In this document: one piece after another, positions 24,971 through 33,239 of the stretch | How the letters are laid out: each line of letters begins with the position of its first letter | Numbering within the stretch: position 1 is the stretch's first letter | DNA from: DAOUET01 sp034430155 | GTDB taxonomy: Bacteria; Chloroflexota; Anaerolineae; Anaerolineales; UBA4823 | Direction of reading: 5' to 3' | NCBI GenBank assembly: GCA_034430155.1 | Contig: DAOUET010000085.1 | Span: 1 to 57,719 of the forward strand | DNA: 57,719 nt | Notes under the pieces: generated by a model | The model's input: only the letters and a program-made list of their open reading frames with translations | The model's database searches: none | What the model was told of the DNA's origin: nothing | Position numbers and translations under genes: made by a program

Positions 24971-26902
24971 ATGCAAACCATACGCCGCTTTTATCTCTAC
25001 GCAATTGCTTTTATCAGTCTGGAGTTTTTGCTTTGGGGATCGGTCAGCCTGGCGCGTTCTCTAGTAGATTTTGCAGAAGTCAGCTCAGAACGCACTAGCC
25101 TGGCTAGCGCGCTCTCTTTGATACTAGTAGGATTACCTGTTTTTCTACTGCACTGGTGGTTGATTCAGCGAAGCGCTTTAGGAGACCTCGAGGAGCGTTC
25201 TGCCAGGTTACGGGCAATATTCTTATACGGGGTTTTATTGGCTACCCTGGCACCAGCAGTGGAAAATATTCTGGCTCTGATTAATAGGCTTCTGTTGGAA
25301 GCCCATGGATTCGATCCATCTTTGGCTCTTATCGGCAGGTCCCAGAGCCTCGGCGATAATCTTATCGTTATTGCCTTGAATGCCCTGGTGGCTGCCTTCA
25401 TCTACTGGGTCCTGCGAAGCGATTGGAGCGAGCCACTCCTTGGGGAAACCTTCCCAGAGACGCGCCGCCTGTATCGCTACCTGTGGCTGGTTTGCAGTTT
25501 AGTGTTGGGTGTGATTGGTTTTCAGCAATTTCTATTGTTTGTTTTTGAGGTAATGTTTTCGTCTGGAGCGGAATTGCATCCACGGCTTGCGAACAGCCTG
25601 GCGTTGCTTATCGTCGCGATCCCGTTGTGGATTTACTTTGTTATCCGGACTCAACGTTCCCTGACACAAGTCACTGAAAGGACCTCAGTCATCCGGCTGG
25701 TAGTTTTGTATGCCTTCGTTTTTCTTAGCGCGGGTGGGCTCGTGTTTTCGATAGCTCTGATTTTGGAGGCGGTGTTCAAGGTGTTGTTGGGTGAATTGGC
25801 CGGTTTGGCGAGTTTCGTGGAAGCAATCAAACAACCTATCTCTGTAGCCATCCCACTGGTAGGAGTATGGGCTTATTATGGCCCTGGTTTGTCCAAAGAG
25901 ATCAGCGCGCTGCCAGAATCCCCTCGCCGGAATAGCTTGAGACGAATATATTATTACATGCTGGCGCTTCTGGGTCTGGGAGTGACTTTCGCTGGTTTGC
26001 AGGTATCGCTCTCGGTTTTGTTGAACGTTTTGATTGGGAAAACCTTTATTGGGAATGAACTACTTCGCACACGCTTATCGAGTGGCCTGGCTAATTTTAT
26101 CGTGGGTTTACCATTATGGATATCTACGTGGGGACCCATGGCTACCGAGGCTGCCCAGCAGGGGGAGAGCGGGGCTTACGCCCGCCGATCATTGCTCCGC
26201 AAGACTTACCTGTACCTGATAATTTTCGCTGGAGTCATCGGGGTTATGGTAACCGGGGGGAATCTATTCTTTCAATTGGTAAGTGACGGGCTGGGTGCCC
26301 CTCCCCAGAACATCCGGCTGGAAATCTTGCAGCTGCTTGACCCGCTAGCATTATTCTCGATTCTGCTGGCCTACCATTGGCAGGTGTTGAGGTCGGATGA
26401 TCATATCGCCGCCGACGAATTGGAGAAGCGCCATAGCCAATTTGCGGTCCTGGTGTTGGTGCCCGAAGAGGGTGAGTTCGCTACATCGATGGTTCAGGCA
26501 TTAGAACGGCAAGTCACTGGATTGCCGATTGCTATTCATCCCATCCCCCAGGGTACTCCGGACGAAACCCTTTCAGCCGCCAAGGCAGTGATCCTGCCAG
26601 CTGAACTGCTGGCGAAACCCTCGGAGGCGCTTCGTCTCTGGTTGCAAGGCTTCCAAGGTACCCGCTTGGTCGTGCCTACGCCGGCGGAAAACTGGCATTG
26701 GGTCTTTGGTAGCGGCAGGTCCTTAGCCAGCGTTGCCCAAGAAACTGCTGAAATTGTGCACCGTCTGGCTGAGAAAGAGGAGATGCCCTTAACAGGACAT
26801 AGCGCACCCTGGATGACAGCTGTGTATATTATGGCAGGATTGTTCGCTTTTGAGCTGGTTCTGGCACTTGGCTGGTTGCTTATCCGGATTACCTCCCGCT
26901 GA
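24971..26902 (+). CDS. Polytopic membrane protein with repeated DUF5671-like units
   Basis: 643 residues. About five repeats share the pattern RRxYLYxxxFxxLxxxL...SLxxxLVxLPxWxxH: RRFYLYAIAFISLEFLLW, RRLYRYLWLVCSLVLGVIG, IRLVVLYAFVFLSAGGLVF, RRIYYYMLALLGLGVTFAG and RKTYLYLIIFAGVIGVMVT. Each repeat seems to contain three membrane helices. After about residue 490 there is a soluble segment (FAVLVLVPEEGEFATSMVQA) and a last membrane helix near the C-terminus. DUF5671 is a family I associate with Chloroflexota; its function is unknown. The GC-poor codon use in helices is ordinary for membrane proteins. Confidence 0.75.
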   Translation: MQTIRRFYLYAIAFISLEFLLWGSVSLARSLVDFAEVSSERTSLASALSLILVGLPVFLLHWWLIQRSALGDLEERSARLRAIFLYGVLLATLAPAVENILALINRLLLEAHGFDPSLALIGRSQSLGDNLIVIALNALVAAFIYWVLRSDWSEPLLGETFPETRRLYRYLWLVCSLVLGVIGFQQFLLFVFEVMFSSGAELHPRLANSLALLIVAIPLWIYFVIRTQRSLTQVTERTSVIRLVVLYAFVFLSAGGLVFSIALILEAVFKVLLGELAGLASFVEAIKQPISVAIPLVGVWAYYGPGLSKEISALPESPRRNSLRRIYYYMLALLGLGVTFAGLQVSLSVLLNVLIGKTFIGNELLRTRLSSGLANFIVGLPLWISTWGPMATEAAQQGESGAYARRSLLRKTYLYLIIFAGVIGVMVTGGNLFFQLVSDGLGAPPQNIRLEILQLLDPLALFSILLAYHWQVLRSDDHIAADELEKRHSQFAVLVLVPEEGEFATSMVQALERQVTGLPIAIHPIPQGTPDETLSAAKAVILPAELLAKPSEALRLWLQGFQGTRLVVPTPAENWHWVFGSGRSLASVAQETAEIVHRLAEKEEMPLTGHSAPWMTAVYIMAGLFAFELVLALGWLLIRITSR

Positions 26903-27292
26903 AATAACCCCCCCTTGAGTAAAACCATAATATCCTTATTAGCAAAGGATAGATGAAAATGCTGCCTGCAGGCGCGGCAGAGCATAAGCGGAAAAACCTT
27001 GAGAGATAATATGGGTGACATCGAATTTTACAAGATACTCGCAGGTCATTTTGGATCCTTTGTTCCTCTTTCCTTACTGTTTTACGTCGAGAATCCACAT
27101 ATTTCCCATTCCTGGCGCAGCTTATCCCACACCGGTTAATGACGGTCAGTCGAAATCTTTTTATCATGTGGAGGCTATTGCAGGCAGGGCTGATCAAGCC
27201 AGCCTCCTTAGGGCAGGAGAGTGACCATTATCGGGTATTGAGTAGAGGGATTGTTTGCTAGGTAGAAAAATGCCCTCAAACCGGTATGGGAC

Positions 27293-27321
27293 TGGCAAAT
27301 TTAACTCACTCGATGTATACT
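27293..27321 (+). promoter_or_regulatory. Putative dnaN promoter
   Basis: TGGCAA, a 17-nt spacer and TATACT, placing transcription start about 110 nt before the dnaN ATG and upstream of the hairpin at 27370-27391. Confidence 0.4.
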
Positions 27322-27369
27322 TTCTAGTGAGCCTGACAAATTGATCAAACGTCGTAATTGGTTGTGAGC

Positions 27370-27391
27370 AAACGGGCAGCAGGCCCGTTTT
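27370..27391 (+). terminator. Terminator-like hairpin in the dnaN leader
   Basis: AAACGGGC pairs perfectly with GCCCGTTT around AGCAG, followed by T and CAAAAC. It lies between the putative promoter and dnaN, so it could attenuate dnaN or end upstream transcription. The T-tract is short. Confidence 0.4.
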
Positions 27392-27440
27392 CAAAACTTT
27401 ATTCAAGCTACGCAACTGAATCTGAGGAGAATGAGCAGGT

Positions 27441-28574
27441 ATGAACGTATCCGTCTTGCAAGAGAATTTGGCCCATGGTTTAAATATTGTCTCACGAGCG
27501 GTTTCCACGCGCAGCACCTTACCGGTGCTTTCAAACGTCTTGGTGGCGACTGACGAAGGCCGCCTGCGCTTATCAGCGACTAACTTGGAATTGGGTATTA
27601 CCTTTTGGACCGGGGCAAAAATTCAGGAAGAAGGCTCCATTACGGTGCCAGCGCGCACTTTCACCGAAATGGTCAACACTTTAACCGACCAGCAAGTCGA
27701 CATGTCATTGACGGTACGCACCCAAACGTTAAATATTCGCAGTGGCTCGTCGACAACGGACTTTAAAGGTATCGATGCACAAGAATTTCCCCCTATGCCG
27801 GTTGCAGACCTTTCGGATGGCATCCAGATCAATATCGCCGATCTGAAGGAAATGATCCAGCAAGTTGTCTTTGCTGCTTCAACTGACGAAGCTCGCCCTA
27901 TACTGACCGGTGTGCTGGTAACCGTACAGGGCAACATAATCACCATGGCTTCAGCGGACGGGTTCCGTCTCTCTGTGAGGAAAGCGGAACTTTCGTCGCC
28001 GATTTCTCGGCCGGTGAGCGCCGTGATTCCTGCAAAAGCGCTGGGTGAATTGGCGCGCATCATGGCAGATGGCGATCAATCTGTGAACATGCTGCTGCCT
28101 CCAGGACGCGGCCAGGCAATCTTCCGCCTGAAGGATATAGAACTTGTCTCGCAGCTGATTGAAGGCACTTTTCCGGATTATGAACAAATTATCCCACGCT
28201 CCTACCAAACCCGTTGCGTGCTCTCTACCTCCGCTTTTTTGAAAGCCTGCAGACAAGCTGAGATTTTCGCCCGGGAGGGCTCTCATATCGCCCGCATCAA
28301 TATTCTGCCTGGTGGAGAGCTGCAACCGGGCACGGTGGAAATATCGGGGCAGTCCGAAGAGACTGGCTTCAACCAGACAGTCGTTGATGCTTCTATTGAA
28401 GGCCAACCGCTCTTGGTCGCTTTTAACGTACGCTTCTTGCGTGAAGTGTTGGACGTGCTCAGGACTCCCAATGTTGCCCTGGAAACCACTGCAGATACGG
28501 CACCTGGGGTAATCCGACCAGTCGGTGATGATAACTACTTGCACGTGATTATGCCCATGCACCTGGGCAATTGA
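27441..28574 (+). CDS. dnaN: DNA polymerase III beta sliding clamp
   Basis: 377 residues with the three-domain clamp architecture. MNVSVLQENLAHGLNIVSRAV at the start, SATNLELGITFWTGAKI in domain I, PIPRPV-like and SADGFRLSVRKAEL in domain II, and the C-terminal end DNYLHVIMPMHLGN (PMHL is the clamp-loop hydrophobic pocket motif, usually PMR/PMHL) are diagnostic. The clamp tethers polymerase to DNA. The usual neighbours dnaA and recF are absent here, so this is not the classic origin cluster. GAGGAGA sits 12 nt before the ATG. Confidence 0.96.
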   Translation: MNVSVLQENLAHGLNIVSRAVSTRSTLPVLSNVLVATDEGRLRLSATNLELGITFWTGAKIQEEGSITVPARTFTEMVNTLTDQQVDMSLTVRTQTLNIRSGSSTTDFKGIDAQEFPPMPVADLSDGIQINIADLKEMIQQVVFAASTDEARPILTGVLVTVQGNIITMASADGFRLSVRKAELSSPISRPVSAVIPAKALGELARIMADGDQSVNMLLPPGRGQAIFRLKDIELVSQLIEGTFPDYEQIIPRSYQTRCVLSTSAFLKACRQAEIFAREGSHIARINILPGGELQPGTVEISGQSEETGFNQTVVDASIEGQPLLVAFNVRFLREVLDVLRTPNVALETTADTAPGVIRPVGDDNYLHVIMPMHLGN

Positions 28575-28901
28575 AGCCAGGAGGCCTTCCAAAGCGCGGT
28601 TATGTGATGTGTAGGATAAAGTTTGACAATTTGAATACGACCGCAATCTTTATCAGCGATATCCAGCCAGTCTTGAAATTGCATCCACTACTAGATCATT
28701 TTTCTAGGCACGTTAGTACGGTTTAACGTGCCGAATTTGTAACTACGTGATTTTGCTATGGCGTTGACCTGCCATAAAGAAATGGGAGGCGTTTGTTAGA
28801 GAGAGGCGCCATGCGCCAATAAACTAACTCACCACTTCCTTTCCCGGTAGTCATAGTCATTTTTCCGAACCAACGTAAATCAACTATCTGGCTTCATACT
28901 T
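28575..28901. other. Intergenic region with two strong hairpins
   Basis: No gene. At 28707-28732 GGCACGTTA and TAACGTGCC form a perfect 9-bp stem with an 8-nt loop and no T-tract. At about 28794-28826 GTTAG...CTAAC encloses GGCGC, CAT and GCGCC. These could be a dnaN terminator or leader structures of the next gene. Confidence 0.45.
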
Positions 28902-31226
28902 ATGACGTTTCCATCCGCAACAACCGATCGAGCTTTGAACATCTACCTGGCTCTGGCTCAATATCCCATCCTGAGAACTCGCATCCGATCTCACATGCGG
29001 CGCGAACTTTTTGAGCGCGGCGTGATCAACCCTCAGGCTTTTGAAGCTGAAGTTCATGAAAAAGCTGTCCGATCGCAAGCGCGTGAGGGTCTTCACAACC
29101 CCTTCCAGGATGAACCGGAGGAAGTTTGGGAAACCCGTCTGGCGCGTATCCGCAGCCATCTGACCGATTTTTACTTTGCATATAACTTGCCCTACGATCT
29201 ATTTGAGCAGATTGTGCGCCAGGTACTGGCAGAACGCGGTGCATACGCTGAAGATATGCTGGTCTCGTTCAACCCCGAACTGGCTCCCCAAAACATGCTT
29301 TTCGAGCAAGCACTGGCTATTGAGAGGTTGCCACTTATCGAGCGCGAAAAAATGGGGGCGCGTTTGCAAGAGATCAAGGTAGTTTTGATCCGAACTATGA
29401 TCAGCGACCAGCTAGCATATATCAATATCGCCAAAGAATGGTTCAACGTTACCGATCTGATTGAAATCAAAAATCGCAAAATCGGCCAGGGGAAAATTGG
29501 CGGCAAAGCTGCTGGCATGTTGTTAGCGGCCCGCATCCTCAGCGAGATCGCCGAGGATGATATCCGCGCCAGCTTGCGTATTCCGGAATCTTATTTTTTA
29601 GGTTCGGATGCGATGTACACGTTCATGACTGTCAATAACCTGCTGCATTGGGGCGACCAGAAATATAAACCAGAAGAGCAAATCCGCGCTGAATACCCCC
29701 AAATCCAAAGAGACTACCTGGCCGGCGAGTTCCCGGCCGATATTTTGGCAAAGTTACGAGAACTCTTAGAAAAAGTTGGCAACCAACCGTTGATCGTACG
29801 TTCTTCAAGCCTTTTGGAAGACAACTTTGGGACCTCCTTCGCGGGAAAATACGAAAGTGTTTTTTGCCCCAACCAGAGCGATCCAGACAATAACCTATTG
29901 GAATTGACAAAAGCGATCGCTCATATATATGCCAGTACGCTAAACCCCGACGCCCTGCTCTACCGGCGTGCAAAAGGTCTGCAAGATTATGACGAACGCA
30001 TGGCAATCTTGGTTCAGGTGGTCCAGGGAGAACGTTTTGGACGATACTATTTGCCCCACGCTGCGGGAGTGGCCTTCAGCCGTAATCTGTATCGATGGTC
30101 ACCACAGATCCGACGTGAGGACGGTTTCATGCGATTGGTGTGGGGATTGGGCACCCGGGCCGTTGATCGCGTCGGGAATGACTACCCCAGGCTGGTAGCT
30201 CTCAGCCATCCCTTGTTGCGCCCCGAGGATTCTCCCAAGCAGATCCGCCGGTACTCGCAACAATATGTGGACCTGATCGACTTGCAGGACAATCGCTTTG
30301 AGACCTTACCTGTTTCCCAGGTGCTACACTCGCATTACCCGGTGCTGCGTTATTTGGTTCAAGTGGATCAGGGCGGTTATTTACTCCCTTTACGCAGTAC
30401 GTTGTTAGAGGAAAAAACCAACCAGCTGGTGTTGACTTTTAATGAGTTACTGCGCCGTACTCCTCTGGCAGACCGGATGAATAGGCTGTTAAATATTTTA
30501 GAGACGAACTACCACTCGCCCGTGGATACCGAGTTCACCATCCAGATAAAAAACCCTAAAGATTTGCTTCCCGAAATAGAGATTTCATTATTGCAGTGTC
30601 GCCCACAAAGTCATATGGAAGAGGGCGATGCGCGCTTACCGGAAAATATCTTGCCAAAGGATATTATATTCTCCACCCCCCGGATGGTACCGCACGGCCG
30701 CGTTCAGGGCATTCGATATGTTGTCTTCGTCACTCCAGAAGGTTACTTTGCGTTACCCACTCCAGCTGCCAGAGCAGAGGTCGGGCGTGCTATCGGTCGT
30801 CTGAATAGCGCCTTAGCTAAACAGACTTTCATCTGTGTTGGACCAGGACGTTGGGGTACCCGTAACCCCGATTTGGGGGTATTCATCGGGTACGCTGATA
30901 TTTACAACACATGCGCTTTGATCGAGCTGGCGGGTAGGGGTATAGGCCTGGCTCCAGAACCTTCCTTTGGTACCCATTTCTTCCAGGATTTGGTTGAGGC
31001 TAATATTTACCCACTGGCCATCTACCTCGGCGACGAGCAAGTGAAATTCAACCGCAGATTCTTCTATCGCACCTCTAACCAATTGAGCGACTTTATTTCT
31101 ATAGAGGGACCGGTGAAGAGTTGCCTGCGCTTGATTGAAGTGGCTTCATTCCGTCCGTATCACCACATGGATTTGATCATGGACGACGAGCAAGGTCGAG
31201 CTGTGGCCTTATTAGTGCCCGATTGA
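28902..31226 (+). CDS. PEP/pyruvate-binding (PPDK N-terminal-like) ATP-grasp protein
   Basis: 774 residues. After an N-terminal helical region (about 1-190), a PPDK/PEP-synthase ATP-binding domain begins at GGKAAGMLLAARIL and contains PLIVRSSSLLEDNFGTSFAG and KYESVFCPNQ. DERMAILVQVVQG, FSRNLYRWSPQ and GLGTRAVDRVGNDYPRLVALSHP are conserved in this group. A distinctive C-terminal part has GPGRWGTRNPDLGVFIGYADI. No phosphohistidine swivel (TGG.TSH.A) or PEP-binding TIM barrel is seen, so it is not a complete PPDK. Probably an ATP-dependent phosphotransferase of unknown substrate. Confidence 0.82.
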   Translation: MTFPSATTDRALNIYLALAQYPILRTRIRSHMRRELFERGVINPQAFEAEVHEKAVRSQAREGLHNPFQDEPEEVWETRLARIRSHLTDFYFAYNLPYDLFEQIVRQVLAERGAYAEDMLVSFNPELAPQNMLFEQALAIERLPLIEREKMGARLQEIKVVLIRTMISDQLAYINIAKEWFNVTDLIEIKNRKIGQGKIGGKAAGMLLAARILSEIAEDDIRASLRIPESYFLGSDAMYTFMTVNNLLHWGDQKYKPEEQIRAEYPQIQRDYLAGEFPADILAKLRELLEKVGNQPLIVRSSSLLEDNFGTSFAGKYESVFCPNQSDPDNNLLELTKAIAHIYASTLNPDALLYRRAKGLQDYDERMAILVQVVQGERFGRYYLPHAAGVAFSRNLYRWSPQIRREDGFMRLVWGLGTRAVDRVGNDYPRLVALSHPLLRPEDSPKQIRRYSQQYVDLIDLQDNRFETLPVSQVLHSHYPVLRYLVQVDQGGYLLPLRSTLLEEKTNQLVLTFNELLRRTPLADRMNRLLNILETNYHSPVDTEFTIQIKNPKDLLPEIEISLLQCRPQSHMEEGDARLPENILPKDIIFSTPRMVPHGRVQGIRYVVFVTPEGYFALPTPAARAEVGRAIGRLNSALAKQTFICVGPGRWGTRNPDLGVFIGYADIYNTCALIELAGRGIGLAPEPSFGTHFFQDLVEANIYPLAIYLGDEQVKFNRRFFYRTSNQLSDFISIEGPVKSCLRLIEVASFRPYHHMDLIMDDEQGRAVALLVPD

Positions 31227-31256
31227 TCCCGAATTGAGATCAATCCAGGAGTATAT

Positions 31257-31925
31257 GTGAAAAAATTCGTCGCGGTGGCAGGTAACATTGGGGTAGGCAA
31301 ATCCACCTTGGTAGCATTGCTGTGTGAGCGCCTGAGATGGCAACCATTTTTTGAGCCTGTGGCAGAAAACCCTTATCTAGTTGATTTCTATAAGGATATG
31401 CGTACATGGGCTTTTCATTCGCAGATCTTCTTTCTCACTCATCGTTTGAGAGCTCACCGCCAGCTGCTTGATCATCCCACCTCTGTTATCCAAGACCGCT
31501 GTGTTTACGAGGATGCCGAAGTTTTCGCTCACAACCTTTATCGCCAAGATATGATCCAAGAGCGGGATTATCACACGTACAGTGAGCTCTACAAAGTGCT
31601 GACTGAATTCTTGCCACCACCGGACCTGGTCCTCTACCTGAGGGCCTCAGTACAAACCTTGCTGGATCGCATTGCCCGGCGCGGTAGAGATTATGAGCGC
31701 CGCATAACCCCTGATTACCTGGTTCAATTGAACCATCTGTACGAAACCTGGATTGCCAGATTCAGCCTTTGTCCGGTGCTGACCGTACCTGCCGATGATC
31801 TCGATTATGTAGCCAACTCTGGTCACCTGGATTTGATTGTGCGAAAAGTGCAGGATAAACTCACTGGTAAAGAAGAAGTAGTCTTCGACCCCGAAGAAGT
31901 CGCCCGCTATCAACGGGGTTCGTAG
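31257..31925 (+). CDS. Deoxynucleoside kinase
   Basis: 222 residues, starting at a GTG with AGGAG 6 nt upstream. The P-loop GNIGVGKST lies at residues 9-17. The substrate-binding Glu is in FEPVAENPYL, the DRC motif with catalytic Asp-Arg in VIQDRCVYEDAEVF, and the lid Arg cluster in LLDRIARRGRDYERRI. This matches bacterial dAK/dGK-type kinases that salvage deoxynucleosides. It follows the PEP-binding gene by 30 bp and probably shares its transcript. Confidence 0.92.
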   Translation: MKKFVAVAGNIGVGKSTLVALLCERLRWQPFFEPVAENPYLVDFYKDMRTWAFHSQIFFLTHRLRAHRQLLDHPTSVIQDRCVYEDAEVFAHNLYRQDMIQERDYHTYSELYKVLTEFLPPPDLVLYLRASVQTLLDRIARRGRDYERRITPDYLVQLNHLYETWIARFSLCPVLTVPADDLDYVANSGHLDLIVRKVQDKLTGKEEVVFDPEEVARYQRGS

Positions 31926-31969
31926 CCATTTGGCTATTTCCCTAATTTCTCATTCAATAAATATTTGAA

Positions 31970-31988
31970 GTCGAGAAGACATCTCGAC
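31970..31988. terminator. Hairpin between convergent genes
   Basis: GTCGAGA and TCTCGAC enclose AGACA, followed by GTTCTT, between the convergent deoxynucleoside kinase and GTPase-like genes. Confidence 0.35.
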
Positions 31989-31992
31989 GTTC

Positions 31993-33141
31993 TTATGATC
32001 CTGGATTTGTCAGGGGGTGCCCACAATATTGGCAAAAAATGGCATCGGCTGCGCTGGCCTTACCGCATTGTGGGCAAACCTGGTACCCATCCTGCGAGCT
32101 TTGGGGGAGGCGTTGAGTGCTGGAAGAGGAGGGTATTGCAGGTCGGTCTCGTTTCCCCAGGCGGAGGCGTGGGACCTTGGCTAGCAGCTCACGGGCAACT
32201 GCCTGCCCCTGTCTAAAGGACTGGCGGTAAAGCTCTCGCATCTGCTTGGGAGTAATTTGCCGACCGGTCAAATACCAGCGTAAGACCACATGACCCACTA
32301 CATAGGTGCCAGCGTAAGCTACCGCAACTTTCGGAACGATCCCCCAGATGGGGATCAAGCCCACCAGTTGCCTGGCTAGCTGGCGCCACAAGAAACCCCC
32401 ACCAATTACACTTCCGAATTCAGTAAGGTAATCTTGCCAATGGGTGGAGAATCCTAACATAAGTCCCAGACGATATACTAGAAAAGCCTGCGCTTTGGTA
32501 AGCACGATCATATCGGTGATGTTGAGTGGGATATCAAGCACAGGAACCGTTTCCGCAAGGCTAGTGCTCAGCGCGTATGCAGCATTTGAAAATGAAGTAT
32601 CGCTGATCAGTTTATAGGCGATGGGCACACGGAAGAGTGGATAAAGCCTACCCAAGGCGAGGTGAGAATCCGGCAGCAAATCCATCACGGTGGGTACGAA
32701 CTCTTTTACAAGGTAATCGGGATCGCTAGGTGAACCCACGAACAGGCGCCGAACCTCCCAAACGACCTCCAGCGGAGCTGCGCCTTTGCTCTCCACCTCG
32801 TTATACATGACAATTACCTTTTTCCCTGTGCCGCTCAATTGGTGAGCGATGCGGCGTTGAGGTTCAATCTCCTGGTCTGTGGCAGTCAGCATGATGATAA
32901 TTAAATCAGCCTCTGTGAGTTGCATCTGAGAGTCTAAATCACCAATCATCACTGGCGTGTGGGTACTGATCCCCGGTCGATTGGGATCGGTGCGTATCTG
33001 GTCGGCCAGGAGTTGCCTGCCGCTGCCCACCCGGCCTACCAGCGCAATTTTCACCTCGCGCAGCGCTTCCTGGCGGATTGGGCGCAAATCGACTTCGCGC
33101 ACGTTCTTCCAAATATCGGTCACATCTCTCCAGCCTGCCAC
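31993..33141 (-). CDS. Degenerate GTPase-like membrane protein with C-terminal zinc ribbon
   Basis: 382 residues from the GTG at 33141, which has AGGAGG 7 nt upstream. A TTG at 33147 abuts the ribosome site and is less likely. The N-terminal G-domain-like part has ALVGRVGSGRQLL where GxxxxGK[ST] is expected, so the P-loop Lys and Ser are replaced by Arg and Gln. A strand ADLIIIMLTATDQE and VMYNEVE (NKxD-like) follow. Residues about 200-300 contain DUF697/YcjF-like hydrophobic helices. The last 35 residues form a zinc ribbon, CPQCGK...CQYCGHP. Nucleotide binding is doubtful. It is monocistronic and of unknown function. Confidence 0.7.
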   Translation of the reverse strand: MAGWRDVTDIWKNVREVDLRPIRQEALREVKIALVGRVGSGRQLLADQIRTDPNRPGISTHTPVMIGDLDSQMQLTEADLIIIMLTATDQEIEPQRRIAHQLSGTGKKVIVMYNEVESKGAAPLEVVWEVRRLFVGSPSDPDYLVKEFVPTVMDLLPDSHLALGRLYPLFRVPIAYKLISDTSFSNAAYALSTSLAETVPVLDIPLNITDMIVLTKAQAFLVYRLGLMLGFSTHWQDYLTEFGSVIGGGFLWRQLARQLVGLIPIWGIVPKVAVAYAGTYVVGHVVLRWYLTGRQITPKQMRELYRQSFRQGQAVARELLAKVPRLRLGKRDRPAIPSSSSTQRLPQSSQDGYQVCPQCGKASAADAIFCQYCGHPLTNPGS

Positions 33142-33239
33142 GACCAACCCTCCTGCTAACTTTTCTTCGAAAATCCGTTTGGAATGACGGTGATGACTAT
33201 CTCTCTTTATGGCAAGACAGTGCTAAACCTGGACTCGCT

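Larger units (their letters stand above)
26903..27440. other. Long intergenic region before dnaN
   Basis: 538 bp without a convincing gene; open frames here have unnatural composition. There is a promoter-like TGGCAA, 17 nt, TATACT at 27293-27321 and a strong hairpin at 27370-27391. I looked for DnaA boxes (TTATNCACA) and found only imperfect ones, such as TTATCCCACA near 27123. An origin is not supported. Confidence 0.5.

Noticed and set aside
26903..27440. Replication origin next to dnaN
   Set aside because: No TTATNCACA boxes with good match and no dnaA nearby; only imperfect TTATCCCACA-like words.
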